Positions 10,610 through 21,535 of a stretch of DNA of 64,000 nucleotides are shown here, piece by piece. The stretch spans positions 29,852,501 through 29,916,500 of the forward strand of contig NC_133559.1 of NCBI RefSeq assembly GCF_048773025.1, written 5' to 3'. Below the pieces are notes generated by a model, which did not search any database, was not told the DNA's origin, and saw only the letters and a list, made by a program, of their open reading frames with translations. The stretch's first letter is position 1. Every line of letters starts with the position of its first letter. The translations under genes and the position numbers were made by a program. The DNA is from Camelus bactrianus (Eukaryota > Chordata > Mammalia > Artiodactyla > Camelidae).

Positions 10610-11957
10610 AGGGCAAAGGCTGAGCCAGTGAGAGATGTGAAGTGACTTTAGCTTGATTTTGGAGTGGTTTGGCATTAGAGGGTTCATTGAATACGACAGA
10701 GGGTAACTTTGGAGAGGAATCAGCAACTGTGACAGGAGCCACCAGAGACTCACTGTGCAGAAAGGGGAGACCCCAGAAGGGCTGGCTGCATGTCTGCTGT
10801 AGCTGGTCCCCCTGAGTGTGGAGATATGGGGACTTCTCAGAACCAAGCAGCCCTGCTGGTTGGCCTTTTATGCTCCAGAAGTGTTGGCGATGCCTGGGGT
10901 CCAGGAACTTGAACGTATTCACCGATGAATCCAGGTGGTAGCCTGGTCCCTGCTCCTTTCCCTTCTCCTTCCGAACCTTCAGTCCTGCCCTCTTGGTGAT
11001 TAGTATCTCCAGCAGCTTCTGGACATCTGGGGTGACAAAGGGCAGGCCACTAGCCTTTACCTGTCTGCTTGTGGGGTCTTCCCAGAATGGGGCCTCTGGT
11101 GGGTGACAGGACAGGCACCCTTGCTGGGACTCAGAGCATGTCAAGGTGGAGAGCCTCCAGGCTTTGGAAGCCACCTGCCACCAAGGCAGCTCTGGAATGG
11201 GACAGCTGGAGCCGTCGAGGCCTGAGATGGCTGGTGCCCACGTGATGCGTGGAGACGAGCTGCGTGGGGTGGTGCCCCGTGGGGGTGCCAGTGGGTCACG
11301 CTGAGGTCTTGGAGTGGAGTCTGGCGGCAGTGGGGCAGAGGGGGCTGTCAGAGGGGGCGAGCAGGCCCTGGCATCAGGAGGAGATGGGGGCGAAGGGGAA
11401 GGAGCAAGCGGCCGGGACGAAAGGCTGTCCAGGGAAAGGAAAGGCTCCGATGACGGACAAGAACTTGAGGGTAAGTCCAAATGAATGGAAACTGGCGCGA
11501 TCACTGAGTCTGGCAAAAGGGTGGAGGCCAGAGGTGGAAGGTGCTTGGTGAGAGGAGCTGGGAACATGGTGGAAACGGCCTCTTCCCTGCACGGCTGCTG
11601 GGCTCCAGCAGGCTCTGCTTTGCACACCTTGTCAGGGGGCTCTTGGCCGTAGAGATGTTGAAAGCCGCCCTTGTCAAGGAACCTCCCCAGGTGGCTGCAG
11701 GAGACAGGAGGCACAGGCTGCAGCCAGGAGCTGGCAGGGCCAGGACGGCTGGGCAGACCAGGTAGGGGTGGGCATTTGCGGCCCAGTCCTGGCGCTGACT
11801 TCACAATGCTCCTGCTGTCCTTCCCTACCCCCAGGGCTTCAGCCATCCCCCATCCCCAGGGCTCCCCCCACCAGGTCAGCCCCAAGCTGCCTGCAGCCCT
11901 GGGGTCACCCCATAGGTTCTGGGAGGAAGGAGAACCTGGGAGAGAAGGGGAAGTTAC

Positions 11958-12018
11958 CTTTGCAGAAGTAAAACCAGGTCCTGAATCTCTTCCAGCTCTT
12001 CATGACAGACACTGCAAG
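11958..12018 (-). other. SPATA31: SPATA31 exon 3
   Basis: A 61-base exon encodes ACSVCHEELEEIQDLVLLLQ, matching the family's conserved leucine-rich segment (human-type LEETLDLLSQLQS). The acceptor used is TTCCAG just before 12018. A second AG seven bases downstream would throw the family-like frame out. The donor is GTAACT. Intron 3 is only about 260 bases. Confidence 0.75.
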
Positions 12019-12184
12019 CTGGAAATCAGGAGACTGGGTCATGGAGTCAAGGTGGGAGCCTAGGGGCCTCGCAGGAGGCCGAGAGCCGTGTCCCTCTCTA
12101 GGGGACATCACTGGGAGGCTGGAGCCCAAGCACCAGCACCCAAGGCTGCCTGGTCCCTGACAGTGATGGAGAAAGCTCACGAAT

Positions 12185-12300
12185 GGGTTTGTCATTTACA
12201 AAGAGCTTCCACATCCATCCCCCCCACGGCCCTGACAACCCCCTGTGGGGGCTAAAGGGCAGGGGTCACCTCACGGAGGAATCTGAGCAAAGTTAAACAG
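12185..12300 (+). repeat. MIR SINE fragment in SPATA31 intron 2
   Basis: The stretch reads like the MIR core: tttacaaagagcttccacat, then a CTGACAACCCCCTGTGGGG block and a GAGGAATCTGAG block. It is diverged, as expected for this ancient family. Confidence 0.55.
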
Positions 12301-12582
12301 CACAGTTACACCTGGAGGTCCCACCTCCCAGCCCAGGCACCGCTGGTCCCCTGCAGCCCGCACGCCCGCCGCCCACACCCTTTCCCAGGCCCCTCACAGC
12401 TTCGTTCTGAGCATGGAATCTGGAAAGTATCTGGGTTCTGCTCTCCTTCCCAGAAGCCGCCCTGAGGGTTCGGTTTCTGAGGGACAAACTCTACCACTGG
12501 CATCCTCGTCCTTGGAGACCGTGGAGCTGGGGGTGGGGGGTGGGGGCTGACTCTCGGGCACATGGGGCTGAACGGAGCTTAC

Positions 12583-12634
12583 CTTCCAAAGCTCCATTTT
12601 TCTTCCGACTCCTGCCCCTGCCCTTCGGTGGATG
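12583..12634 (-). other. SPATA31: SPATA31 exon 2
   Basis: A 52-base exon encodes HPPKGRGRSRKKNGALE, a basic stretch that lines up with the Arg/Lys-rich segment after the membrane helix in the family. The acceptor is CTCAG and the donor is GTAAGC. It leaves one base to be completed by exon 3. No longer open frame marks it, so it was found by splice sites and family similarity. Confidence 0.75.
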
Positions 12635-13388
12635 CTGAGAGGCAAGGGAGAACAAGGGGCTGGGGCCCGGCTCTCACTCTGCCCTCTCCCGGCAGGAGTC
12701 AGACTCCCGTGTCCACGCACAGCACAGCTTTCTGCATCTAACGGGGCTCTGTGGGTTTTCTTCCCTTTCCCTCTTTTTTAAAGTGGATAAAAGTCTTTTC
12801 GGTTTTCCTTCATCGGAGAACATGAAGGATTTTTGACGCGAGACCCACCCCGGATTTCTTCTGTCAGAGTTCCTCTGCTCAGGAAGCACACACTCGCAGA
12901 CCTGCAGGTGCAACTGGGCTCCGTCATGTGGGCCCTGCTTCCCGAGGCCAGGGCCCCCCTGCAGCCCCAGTCGGAGCCTCTGGGGGCCTCAGCACTGCCC
13001 TCAGATCAGCCCTGACCGGGGAAAGTCTTGTCCCAGACACCTGTTCACGGCTGGTGAGCCGGGGCTCAGGGTCCTGACCTCTGGCTGAGGCTGAACTCCC
13101 TGTATCCAGTCCTCGGCCACTGGTCACTGCATTTGGGACTTGCCCTGGAGCCCTCTACCCTCCCTGGACGACTGGCCTGAGCTCTCTGGCTGGAAATCCT
13201 GGCGCCCAGTCCAGCCCCTGCCCAGCCCGGCTTGTCCCTGAGGGCTGCTGTTCTGTTCTTCCCTGAGAATAGATGTCCTAGTCTTTCCCATCTCAGGAGG
13301 CTCTCTCCTTGATCACAAAAGTGGAAATAATAGGAGGAAAAAAGAAAGATAGTCATGTGCTTTTGGGGCCGAGCCAAGCGTTCCTTAC

Positions 13389-13574
13389 CTTCCTGAAGCT
13401 TCCATGCTTCCTAGGAGGTGGTGCGGGTGGACCAACCTGGAAGCAGGAGGTTATTAGGAAGAAGAGCCCCAGTCCGCACAGGGCGCCCAAGATGATGTCA
13501 GGCACCCGAAACGTGCAGCTGGAGCCCAGCCACGTGTCCAAAGTGCTTTTCAGAGAAAAGAGATAATTCTCCAT
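13389..13574 (-). other. SPATA31: SPATA31 exon 1 (coding part)
   Basis: This exon encodes 62 residues starting MENYLFSLKSTLDTW. The MEN start matches the family's N-terminus, so I chose it over an ATG ten codons upstream. Residues 26-45 are hydrophobic (around LGALCGLGLFFLI) and form a single membrane segment, followed by a proline-rich, basic stretch (GPPAPPPRK). The exon ends on a complete codon at a GTAAGG donor (13388-13383). Intron 1 is about 750 bases. Confidence 0.85.
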
Positions 13575-16500
13575 CGTCTGAACGACACTGCTGCCCTTAG
13601 GCAACTGAGCACAGGGGTGTACGTGGGGACTAAAGTCCTAGGCCCGCATCACAGTTGTGGTCTGGTCACAAAGGGCTCCTGAGCTGGGGAGGGAGCTGGA
13701 CCACACCCCAACCACCCAGCCCGGCAGCTCCGCTCATCCGTCCTTCTGAGCCAGCCAACGCCGCCTTCTCACCCTGAGGCAGGCGTTAGCCAGTTTTCTT
13801 TTAATTCCACCTGGAACCCAGGTAACAGTGGATCCCTTTAAGATCTCTACTTGAATTTCATTCGTAGCCCTTAAAAATCTGGAGTTGTCCCTGGAATTTT
13901 GGTTAATTCTCGGGGATCTTTACTCAGGATGGACTTGTCTGTAACTCCACATTTTCCACATAGTCTGTTTGTGCCCTGCATCAACCCAGACATAGAACTT
14001 AAACTTCTTTCATTCTTCTTGAGCCATGTGACTTTTGAAAACTTTCAAAAATTTTTAAAAGTTTCAGCTAATCTTCACTATATTGAGCTACAGGGACTTA
14101 AAACTTAATAAGTATTCAAAATGTATAGAGCTAGAGAATTATAAAGCAAATTCAAATAGTTAAACCTTCAAAGTATATTTTTCATAAATTTCTAACATCT
14201 TTGCTTCTGAGTCTTGGAAACTAATAATAGCATTGTAAATTTATAAGATCATTTTAATAGAAAAAAGAGAATATAATTATTTCAATCATAATATTTCTGA
14301 TAGTAGAGTGAGAAGGGGGTGTCCTATTGTGGTGAACAATATAGCATGTTAGATTTCTTTTTGATCATTTTTTTCCGAGGTAAAATAAATTATTATTTAA
14401 AATTTGTAAACTCACATACTGTTTTGTTTCAAGATAAATTAAAATCTCCTCCTAGTCTTGAAGCGTTGGCCTTTCATAGGAGATGAAACTTCCTCTTCAA
14501 CCCTGCCCGAGCTCTCGGTTTTCTCTCAAATCTCTGATTGTTCAAATAGCCTGCTCTATTTTTAATAGTTCTCAACAGCTGAGAGTGTGCCAAGACCTGC
14601 CAGTGTCCGAAAGGGAGAGTCTCAGCCAGGACCCACACTTAGGCTGCTTAGACATCTGACCCCCAGGCAGCAGCATTTGAAGAATGCAGATGTGTCAAGT
14701 CCTGTGGGACTGTCTGCACACGCTCTGCTGGCCACCAGTTCCTCTGAGCTGGAGGCGTCTTCCCAGCAGCAGCCACAAAACTCAAGGCCCCAGGAAAGTG
14801 TGTGAGCTTGTTTCCGGGAGATGCTGGCTAGCTGTTGTGAGGCAGAGGGAGAATGCCGATATGGCGTCCATTGACCACCATTCCCTGAGAACAGCTCTGC
14901 AGACCCTTAAGTGTCTGCCAAACTTGAAGCCTCTCCCTCAGGCCGAAGCTCCTGGACCAGCAAATAGGCCTCTTTCAGAGAAAGACTGGGGCGTCTTTTA
15001 GTCTGCTGTCTGGGCAATGCCCTGGGGGCAGTGTCTCTCTGACTGAGACCCAGGAATGCAAGCCCCGCCTTGTCTCCAGAGCCGGGTGGTCAAGGGCTTC
15101 CCTGAGCCGTAGCTGCAGAAATAGGGCCCCAGATGCCTCTAAAAGCTTCCCTCTGGTGGACACTGGTGCTCTGGAGCGTGGTGGAGGCGGCACACAAATG
15201 AGCTGCCTGCTGCCTGCAGCAAGGCGGGAGTGCCGTGTGAAGGTGGTCCCCAACAGAAATAGAAAAAAACCAGACAGCACCTGTTGTCTAGAGCAAGGCA
15301 GAGGGAGAGCACAAAGCTGCTGTGCCCCCAGCCCCCATCCCCAAGTGTCCCAGCAGGCTCTGAGATGTGTGTATGAGATGGTTGCTCCTCAGCCGATGCT
15401 GTAATACATGCAAATGAGTGTCTTTCACTTACAGACCGAGCACCACGGGCCACCCCTGCCCTGGGCCCTTGGACAGACGTGTCCAGTGGATGTGCTCTGT
15501 AAGAGCTGTTTCTCAGCTCACTACAGTCCTGGGGTCTTACAGATGCAATATCCCCAGTGGTTTTCAAAGCTGGAAGTTTTGGGCACTCATTTCTCAGATG
15601 CGGGTCTTAAAAGTTGGGGTGCCCGATGTGGGGTTCACACCCTTTGCTCCTCTGGAAGAATCTCCTAGTTTTGGGTTTTCCCCAATTGTGTGTTGCAGCG
15701 CCAGGGGTGGAATTTATCATGACATTTGCTCCTTCTCCTAACTGCTCATCTGTAATTGCTGAACGTGAGGTCACTTTGTTTCTTTCCTCTGATATGACTG
15801 ATTAGGTCCCAGATATTCATGGTCCTATGAAGTACTGTCCAGTGGGCCTGGACGCATAACTGTGGCCTCTCCTGATGTGACAACAATGGACTCTTTGCTC
15901 GTCCCCAATCTGCCGGAGGCCTGGAGGAGCCCGGCCTCACCTGACACCTGGCAAGTGCCTGCTCACTCACTCTGGATCCCGGGGCAGAAAGTTCTAGGTC
16001 CCCCATCTCTTTTTCTGTGAAGTCCAAGGCTGTAAGCAGGAGGCGAGGACACCACTCACCTAGCAGTTTTGCATGTTTTAGAAATACCTGCCTTTTTAAC
16101 CTGCAAATGCTCAGAAACAAGGTAGCGTAAACAGATTTGTTCTCATGATGGTGCCGTATGTGTGGCCATTGCTGGCTGTGGGTAGTTTTTGCAGCTGGTA
16201 GACGGATGCTGGGCATCAGGCAGAAGTACTTACCCTTTCTTCCAAATTGCTTCCTTAAAAAGTATCTTTAATTTTATCCCATCTAGGTAGATAGATACAC
16301 CTAATAATATTTCCTAAGCTCTTTTGTGACTGTTATATTACTGTGCACTTAAGTGTTTAATCTAACTATCAGTGTTATGTCTTAATTGTTGAAATACCAT
16401 AATTGCCAACTATCTCTTGGTAATGCCTAGGGGAGACAACACCTTCTGTCACTCTTTTGAAATCCTGGCATTCCCAGTGTATTTTATTTATTTTGATGGC

Positions 16501-17485
16501 AAGACAGTGATGAAGACACTTCTGTGTGCTTAGCATCAACACATTGATTTATTTCTTCTTTAATAGTTGAGTTACGCTAAGTGCCTTGGTGGACGTTTAG
16601 CTCTCTTCTGGTACAGAATGTATTTTAAATAATATGTGGAGAACGTTTTTATTACATGCGATGGTTTTCCATTGGTGGCAGATTGTAACTCATCCCAGTA
16701 TGTGACTGGGTAAACTGAGGTGAGCACTGGCGTTTTAAGTCCATGCATGAGCTTAAGGGTGTTCAGAACTACAATGTACGCTGCCTTCTGCGGTTTAACT
16801 GTGGGTAATGTTAGGTATGTCTTCAACCTCCGTGCCCTGGTGGAGGGCTCCCCTGGCCCTCACGCTCCCGGGACCTGAACTTCTGCCCACAGGGAGTGCC
16901 GGCCTCCTGGGCTCAGCTTCCAACATGCCGCTGCTCTGACACGGCGCTTGTCTGTGACTCTCCCCCTGTTAGACCAAGTCTACCCTAGACAAGCCAGGGC
17001 ACAGTCTACCAGTGCGTCTTGGGTGACTTTGGGCTGGATTCAAGTGCTGTGTTTTTTCCTGCTGTGCTGGGGGCGTTGTGGGAGCTGGCAGCAGCACACA
17101 GCTCAGTGAGACGCATCTGCGAGGTCTGAGCATCGCATAACAGGGCAGCTTCTGGTCTCTCTAGGACACAGGCAGGGCTGGGCACTGCCGCTGTGGGGTC
17201 TAGAGCAGGCGGAGGTGGGGGAGGCATGGGGGGCGGGGGGGGGCTGGGCCAGCCGTTCCAACCTTCCAGTGGAAATCATCTAAATATTGAGAAGCTTTTC
17301 AGGTTTTTATGTAAAAGATATCTTGTTCACATAAATTAAGAAGCTAAAAAAGGGGGATTACTAATACACAACAAGCAAATAGAGACTGGAGAAAATCCAG
17401 GTTTCCTGTTTACTGGGGCGACATAAATATGTGTATTGGTATAATTAAGTGTTGTGAAGTTTTCTACTCTTTCCATTGTTTCTAC
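13575..17485. other. No gene recognised; 5' flank of SPATA31
   Basis: Bases 13,580-13,780 may hold the SPATA31 promoter and 5' UTR, but I see no clear promoter motif. Bases 13,800-14,580 are AT-rich. Bases 14,580-15,700 are GC-richer with overlapping chance frames. A 156-codon minus frame at 16216-15746 has no recognisable domain. A G-run occurs at about 17,225-17,245. Confidence 0.45.
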
Positions 17486-17822
17486 TTTCTTTTTTTTAAA
17501 CATTTTTTATTGAGTTATAGTCATTTTACAATGTTGTGTCAAATTCTAGTGTAGAGCACAATTTTTCAGTCATACATAAACATACATATATTCATTGTCG
17601 CATTCTTTGTCACCATGAGCTACCAGAAGATCTTGCATACATTTTTCCCTGTGCTGTACAGTATAATCTTGTTTATCTATTCTATATATACCTGTCAGCA
17701 TCTACAAATTTTGAACTCCCAGTCTGTCCCTTCCTATCCCGCTCTCCCCCTGGCAACCACAAGTTTGTATTCTATGTCTGAGTCTGTTTCTGTTTTGTAT
17801 TTATGTTCATTTGTCTTTTTCT
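17486..17822 (-). repeat. L1 3' UTR, reverse orientation
   Basis: The left end is a T-rich run followed by TTTTTATTGAGTTATAGTCA, TTTACAATGTTGTGTCAAAT and AGAGCACAATTTTTCAGTCA. It ends at GAGTCTGTTTCTGTTTTG and TATGTTCATTTGTCTTTTTC. This is the antisense 3' end of an artiodactyl-type L1, including the poly(A) side at the left. Confidence 0.85.
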
Positions 17823-17915
17823 TTTCTTTTTTTTTTTTGAACCCAGGACTTTGTGCCTGCTAAGCACGCACTCACTCTACCACTGAGCTCTACCTGCCCC
17901 CCCCAGCCCCAGCTC
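17823..17915 (-). repeat. Camelid tRNA-derived SINE, reverse, 5' part
   Basis: The reverse strand carries the tRNA-like head. In plus orientation it reads TTGAACCCAGGACTTTGTGC (B box), then GCTAAGCACGCACTCACTCT and ACCACTGAGCTCTACCTGCC (A box). A T-run at 17,828-17,839 marks its tail side. It abuts the L1 3' end on the left. Confidence 0.8.
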
Positions 17916-18426
17916 TCTCTTAATTTGGCAATGAGTTACATCCCATGAGTATGAAAGAGTAAACCTGAGCAGGCATAAGTGAAATATTCATGTATTTCAT
18001 TGTGCAGTGTTTTTTAGCAAAATTCACTTTGGAATGGGTAAAAGTGTAGGTGTGCTTCCTGATTGCTATGCCTCACGGCAATTAGTAAGGTCACAAATCA
18101 CCGAGCAGTGCTACTTCGGCACAGATCAGTCAGGAGTTAATATTTCTTTGTCTTTCTGCTTTGTTATATGTTAGTGTTCACTTTCTCTCTGATGGTTTGT
18201 GGTTAAGTAGCATCACGCCACCTTAGTGATTACAGCTCTAGACCTCCAGCCATCTCATCCATCTGTATCCTAGACGCGGTTTCTGGTGTTGGATTGGAAT
18301 TCAGCAAATATTTGTCGAATGAGTGAAAGAATCCCATTTCAGCTTCTCGCCAGCTCTGGTGCAGCGGTCTGCGCCTTTTTCTCCCTGAGTATTGCACAGA
18401 CCCAAGTGACTGAGTCTGCGGCCAGG

Positions 18427-18840
18427 TTGTTGCCTCAGAACTGGCCTCTGCACCCCAAAAGGTGGATTGAGATTCAGAGGCAGAGTTTTGGGAGACTCCG
18501 AGAAGAGCAGCTTTATTGCTTTGCCAGCCAAAGGAGAGTCAGAGCAGGCTAATGCCTCAGAGGCTGTGAATCTGTCTTGGGGTCGGGGTCTTGAGCTTTT
18601 ATAGAAGAACTGGATGGAACAGAAAAGGTGATAGCCATCAGGGCATTTTACAGCTTGCTGCATTCCTTTTAACCTCAACGAATCTGGGACTCTAGGGGGT
18701 CCGTCCAGTCTTTGGAGCTTGTCTGTCTGTTACCTCCTGCTTGGAGCATAGCCCCTGGGTTAAAGCTATTCTCAGTAAAGGATGAATCAGTAAACAAACA
18801 CTTTTAGCATCAGGAAGTCAGTTTGTGAGTTGGGTTCCTA
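18427..18840 (-). mobile_element. Probable class I ERV solo LTR (fossil), reverse orientation
   Basis: On the minus strand the block has TTTGGCTGGCAAAGCAATAA followed by GCTGCTCTTCTCGGAGTCTC, which looks like the R/U5 boundary of a gammaretrovirus-like LTR with its polyadenylation signal. The end facing 18,427 starts TGTTGCC on the plus strand, as LTR termini do. The other boundary is approximate. It looks old, and no internal viral region is seen beside it. This call is less sure than the two LTRs listed below. Confidence 0.45.
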
Positions 18841-20946
18841 CCCTTCAGACTGGCTGAAGTTGAAGAAGCCTTTGCCTTGAGCTCTGGAAGTCACCCTCAT
18901 TCCTCACTGATGAAGAGCCCAGGTCAGGCTCAGGAGCAGGAGGGAAGGCACACGGGAATGTGGCGAGGAACGTGGACCCCAGAGTGGGAGCATCTCCAGT
19001 CCCCTCTGCCCAGCCCGGGCCTCGAGACCCGCACGTGGGAGAGGAAAGCCAGTGTGCAGGGCATCCTGAAATCATCCCTTCCCATCACCACCAATACAGG
19101 AAATGCTCCCAGTGGACTTGGAACCAGAAGAATAAAATTCTGTAATTTCTAAATTTTCTGAAATGACCGTGTATAGTTTTTATAAACAGAAAAGCAATGA
19201 TTAAAACCCCCCACTCACAGAGCCTCCCGTAGGTCTTAGGAAAGCAGAGCTGGTGGGGAGGTTAAGAGGCATTTAATACTTTTCTGCACCATGTTCTTTT
19301 CAAAATCTGTCAGAATTTAACTTCAGGAAATGGAACGCTTTATATTTTCAGGAATATAAAGACCCACACATCACAAAATATTAAAATGTACCCAATGTGT
19401 TATAAACATGGAAGTGTCTAGTCCTTCTGTCTTTGCTTATGTGTTGTATATATCTAACTACTTCAATGGTTATGATTTTTTGAAAGATCTTCAATATGAA
19501 TTTCATTTTGGGTTGCTTGTAATGAAGTAACCACTAGGTAGCAGTCTTACACAGTGCAATGCAGGTCTAGGTTCCAGAGACTTTAAAATGGAAAATCAAA
19601 TTGGGATTCTGTGGAGGTGGGCACCTCTGAATATGTCTGCATCAAAGCTCTGGAGAGTAAATATGACCAAAACACTCAAGACAAAAGCAATAAAATAAAT
19701 TATTCCAGCAGGAGGTATTCATTGTTCTCTATTTAATATTTTGAGTTTCAAATTCCATGTAAACTATATAGAAATAAAAATTACTTTAAAAGGAAAATTC
19801 AGTATTACCTAAAGTCGAAGAACACACATACATGTATATACACATAAGTATATGAATCTTACTGTTGTAGTTACCAGGAGAAAAAAATGACCTCTTTTGT
19901 CATAAAAGAGCATTTGATTTTTCCACATATATTTCTTTTTTTCTCAACTACCAAAAAAGTAGCAATGAAGTTTACCTACTTATCTATTTTTTTCTGGACA
20001 GTCGCCGATTACAAAATCCATAACTTGGACTATCAGGAAAGGTAACATTACATGTCAAAATGGCTTTGGAAAGTTCTGTCACATTAATATTGTTCTGTTG
20101 TCATGCAAAACTCAAAAAGCCTTTGCTTTCAATAGATTTTATTAGCATCCATTTGCTTGCATTTTTACTTTAAAAATAACCCCCCAAATCAAACACATCT
20201 TTATGCTGTTTATTTCTAAGGAAAATGCTGCCATGATATGTCTGTGGGAATTCAGTGCTGTTATTCAAGTAGTCAACTACAGTCATGTTCTTAGGTGCCG
20301 TGTCTCTGAACAGGGAACGAGCCGTCCTTGCCTGGCCGCGGGGACCACTGCCAGCATCGCTCTGACACTTGCAAGGGACCAGCAGGGAAAGCTGTGATGC
20401 TGATACGGGAAGGAATGAGTCTGCTTTGTTTTTCAGATAAGGCTATTCTCACTCTGTCAGTGGGTCGATGGAGGAAGAATGGGGAAAGAATGGTTCTCTG
20501 CTAGTACCCAGGACTCACAGAACCCCCAGGCAGCGAGTTTTTCATCACCAACCCACATCTGGAATGATGATGCAGATTCAGAAAAGCTTTGGAATAGGTC
20601 CTCCAGGCCCTGAGGGGCAAAGCCACGCCCAGGGGAGCTCCCTGGGGTGGGGTCTCTCGAGTGGTCCTGCACAGGTCGGTGCCCACCAGGCTTGGAAGAG
20701 TTTCCCAGAATGCTGGAGTGCCCGGAAGCTTGTTCATTCACTTGCTATTCATTCATCCACCTGCTTCTCTGACTCACGTGTATGGAGTGCCTCTGTGTCT
20801 TGTGTCTTCTGTATGCAGAGGAGGGGACCAGGAAGGGGTGGGGATGGGGGGTGAGGAGAGGGGAGAGCCCAGGGCTGAGCCCTGCAGGGGACTTGTGCTC
20901 TGGGGTCTGAGGGAGTTGAAATATTCTTGCTCTAAGGAGGAGTGAG
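18841..20946. other. No gene recognised
   Basis: Bases 18,841-19,150 are moderately GC-rich. Bases 19,200-20,200 are AT-rich unique sequence. Bases 20,740-20,800 contain a short MIR- or L2-like stretch (CATTCATCCACC), too small to assign. Confidence 0.4.
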
Positions 20947-21535
20947 CTGTCACAGCTGTCCCTGCTGAGACCGGAGGGAAGGGGGCCGGGCACAACCACT
21001 GAAAGGCTGACTCCGCAGTGGAGGGCAGGACAAACTGGTTAGAACCAAGATGGCAGAAGATTTGACTTCCAGCAGACCTGGAGCCTCATGGCGCACCCAC
21101 AGCACCATGACAGGCTGACCTTAAAAGGTCCAAAAGTGGGGGGGCCTGATTCCTGGAAATCCCCGCCCCTTCCTCAGAGTAGTTGGAATAATCCTCCTAC
21201 TCGTTAGCATATGAAGTTACCGAGCCCATAAAAACATGGTCACTCTCGCTCTTGCCTTCTGAGACGGCCGCACTCTGTCCATGGGGTGTGTGTCCGCTTT
21301 TACCCTGAACACCCCGCCCCTCTGGGCCTCGCTCCCCCTGGCCTTCTGCGATGGCCCGCATTCTGCCTCTGGAGTCCGTGTCTCCGCAGCCATCTTCCCT
21401 GCTGAGCGAGTCGGACCCCACTCTGCCTGTGGAGTGTGCGTGTCTCTGAGTAAACTCGCTTTCCCTTTACTATGCCTCGCTCTTGAATTCTTTCCTGCAC
21501 GAGGCAAGAACCTGTCGTCCGGCCACATCGCAGCT
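20947..21535 (+). mobile_element. Class I ERV LTR (fossil), forward
   Basis: The block has the features of a solo LTR: a TG start, a CATAAAAA TATA-like motif near 21,228, then GAGTAAACTCGCTTTCCC and CTCTTGAATTCTTTCCTGCA typical of R/U5. It is clearly the same family as the block at 52,943: shared are GGCACAAC, AGATGGCAGAAG, TTTGACT, TAATCCTCC and TCTTGAATTCTTTCC. No internal viral region is visible beside it. The right boundary is uncertain and could extend to about 21,650. It is likely tens of millions of years old. Confidence 0.7.

Larger units (their letters stand above)
7622..11694 (-). other. SPATA31: SPATA31 exon 4 (large terminal exon, disrupted)
   Basis: The acceptor CTGCAG at 11700-11695 joins exon 3 in phase to give QSHLGRFLDKGG. 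Codons are open from 11694 to a stop at 9989-9987. Family-like coding then continues in other frames: about 10,035-9,520, 9,541-9,190, 9,230-8,900 and 8,917-7,622. The last block has one in-frame TGA at 8443-8441, after which family-like sequence resumes (RPRPGQHKKGLAERK, then KYMKLLLQWVF). The protein is rich in Pro, Ser and Gln, as is usual for this exon. It contains a 24-residue tandem repeat and a shorter LLQD repeat, described separately. Confidence 0.8.
7622..13574 (-). pseudogene. SPATA31: SPATA31 (FAM75) family gene, four exons, 3' half of exon 4 disrupted
   Basis: SPATA31 proteins are testis-expressed, reported at the acrosome and forming sperm head, and needed for spermatogenesis in mouse. 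The locus shows the family layout: a short exon 1 with one membrane segment, two tiny exons and one very large exon 4. Exons are 13574-13389, 12634-12583, 12018-11958 and 11694-7622. All junctions use GT/AG and join in phase. Family-like segments include LEEIQDLVLLLQS, HLGRFLDKGG, LPFLHSESLVA, VRKKLEQHL, AEALMTAVGQ and HCPRHCLL. Reading through the damage gives about 1,450 codons, close to intact family members as I recall them (about 1,350-1,580). Exon 4 is open for 568 codons and then needs frame changes near 10,030, 9,530, 9,210 and 8,910, and it carries an in-frame TGA at 8443-8441. The end runs about 43 residues past the usual HCLL terminus. I judge it a recent pseudogene. An intact gene with assembly errors remains possible. 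Paralogue assignment (A-, D- or E-type) is not resolved. Confidence 0.85.

Noticed and set aside
14940-15180. Possible internal remnant of an old MaLR/ERV element
   Set aside because: A vague resemblance (AATAGGCCTCTTTCAGAGAA, GTCTGGGCAATGCCCTGGGG) is not enough to assign it to a family from memory.
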